Both the position numbers and the translations under genes were made by a program. Source: Hyphomicrobiales bacterium (GTDB taxonomy: Bacteria; Pseudomonadota; Alphaproteobacteria; Rhizobiales; Rhizobiaceae). Taken from it: a stretch of DNA of 64,000 nt. Below are positions 63,245 through 64,000 of this stretch, in pieces. Every line of letters starts with the position of its first letter. Position 1 is the stretch's first letter. The notes under the pieces were generated by a model. That model was given only the letters and a program-made list of their open reading frames with translations. It made no database searches and was not told the DNA's origin. The stretch spans positions 62,001 to 126,000 of the forward strand of contig UBXG01000009.1 in NCBI GenBank assembly GCA_900469475.1. The letters are read 5' to 3'.

Positions 63245-64000
63245 TCAGGCGCTCTCAGTATCACCTCGCGAAAGAGGAGCGGCCGCTGTCTGCTTGCTCC
63301 GTGGAGAGCGAAGCGCGAGGCCCTGAACGCGGCTCGTAAGCGGCCTCTCGACATATCTGAAAAGCGCCTTGGCAAACATGGCGGCGACAAGCGTCGCAAA
63401 AACGACGAACAGTCCGAGAGGAAGCCCTGCCCCGATCACTTTCTCCCATATCGCGCGCAGCGGCCGCAGGATGAAGGGATGGACAAGATAGAGGCTATAG
63501 GAGGCGTCCCCGAGCGCGACACCCCAAAGGACGGGCCGCCTTTGAGGCAGCATGGGGCCGATCGCGGCCGCGAGGACGAACAGAGCCGCCGGCACACCGC
63601 TTCGCAGAAATTGCGGCAGGGCCGCATCGTTCCAAAGAGTCGAGACATTCACGAAGCCAAGGAGCCCGATGGCCACCAACCCGAGTGCCCAGCCGCCGCC
63701 GATCCTTGCTCCACTGCAGAAAATCAGCGCGACATAGACTCCGAAGAGGAACTCCAGAATGATCGGGTTCGTCCAGAACGCTATCTGCACATGCTGGGGA
63801 TCGATGAGCCTTCCGACGAGCGCCATTCCGACCATGAGAACCGACAGCCATAAGATGCCCAATCGTATCGGCAGCAGAAGTGCCGCGGCGAAAAAGACGT
63901 AAAACAGCATCTCGTAGTTCAGCGTCCAGCCGAGGGCGAGCACCGGCCTAATCTCATCGACGCCGCGCCCGGATGGAATGAAGAAATAGGATGCCAGGAC
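63245..64000 (-). CDS. Acyltransferase 3 family membrane protein (N-terminus beyond window)
   Basis: C-terminal 251 aa of a membrane acyltransferase (OafA/ExoZ type), cut by the right end of the window. The frame is open to base 64000 and reads VLASYFFIPSGRGVDEIRPV then LALGWTLNYEMLFYVFFA at the edge, the conserved mid-protein motif of this family. Many helices follow, then GDASYSLYLVHPFILRPL and a VERPL ending. Such enzymes O-acetylate surface polysaccharides. The missing N-terminal part should contain the catalytic His. Confidence 0.87.
   Translation of the reverse strand, partial: VLASYFFIPSGRGVDEIRPVLALGWTLNYEMLFYVFFAAALLLPIRLGILWLSVLMVGMALVGRLIDPQHVQIAFWTNPIILEFLFGVYVALIFCSGARIGGGWALGLVAIGLLGFVNVSTLWNDAALPQFLRSGVPAALFVLAAAIGPMLPQRRPVLWGVALGDASYSLYLVHPFILRPLRAIWEKVIGAGLPLGLFVVFATLVAAMFAKALFRYVERPLTSRVQGLALRSPRSKQTAAAPLSRGDTESA

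Overview
The window looks like a replicon segment from a Rhizobium-group alphaproteobacterium. The sequence is GC-rich (roughly 60% by eye) with AT-rich promoters. It is dominated by ABC uptake systems for sugars, peptides and amino acids. It also holds the complete rhizobial L-rhamnose locus in its characteristic arrangement (rhaD and rhaI on one strand; rhaR, S, T, P, Q, U, K on the other), an ExsH-like exopolysaccharide glycanase beside a type I secretion pair, and a typical rhizobial palindromic intergenic repeat. I see no rRNA, tRNA, CRISPR array, transposase or integrase. Nearly everything is intact accessory metabolism.

Layout. 0.3-4.9 kb: RTX/GH16 glycanase, convergent with a type I secretion ABC exporter and membrane-fusion protein. 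5.2-8.6 kb: siderophore-interacting flavoprotein, HtpG, and a small ORF. 8.6-13.9 kb: two alpha/beta hydrolases, then a possible isonitrile/amide unit (isonitrile hydratase, divergent GlxA-type AraC regulator, acetamidase/formamidase). 13.9-18.8 kb: CPA2 antiporter fused to a cyclic-nucleotide-binding domain, xylitol-type dehydrogenase, small membrane peptide, DHA2 drug exporter. 19.1-30.7 kb: two FadR-type GntR regulators, an M81 (MlrC-like) metallopeptidase, and a peptide or glutathione-type ABC importer with an embedded cytosolic gamma-glutamyltransferase, followed by a glutathione peroxidase. 30.8-36.4 kb: methyltransferase, class I FBP aldolase, a decayed LacI regulator, a small secreted protein, an HpaI-type aldolase, and a divergent VOC/WYL-regulator pair. 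36.4-47.4 kb: the rhamnose locus. 47.4-49.7 kb: APH-like kinase and an orphan branched-chain-amino-acid-type binding protein. 49.8-53.9 kb: a TetR-controlled operon of Gfo/Idh/MocA dehydrogenase, DUF993 aldolase-like protein and sugar-phosphate isomerase. 54-64 kb: flavoprotein, epimerase, VOC, NUDIX, P-loop protein, then a redox cluster (2OG-Fe(II) oxygenase, [2Fe-2S] ferredoxin, cytochrome P450, divergent AraC regulator), a CDF transporter and a truncated acyltransferase 3 gene at the right edge.

How the genes work together. RhaSTPQ imports L-rhamnose. RhaU, RhaI, RhaK and the bifunctional RhaD take it to dihydroxyacetone phosphate and lactate-level products, and RhaR probably acts through an 18-bp inverted repeat in the rhaD/rhaR gap. 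The peptide importer, GGT and glutathione peroxidase suggest scavenging of gamma-glutamyl compounds.

Best candidates for something undescribed: (1) the TetR-Gfo/Idh-DUF993-isomerase operon, a coherent pathway of unknown substrate with two matching perfect 14-bp palindromes (TAACYATATRGTTA) upstream of its transcription units; (2) the P450-ferredoxin unit, whose P450 lacks the usual acid-alcohol pair; (3) the isonitrile hydratase/GlxA/formamidase neighbourhood. All function calls come from reading motifs; no database search was run.
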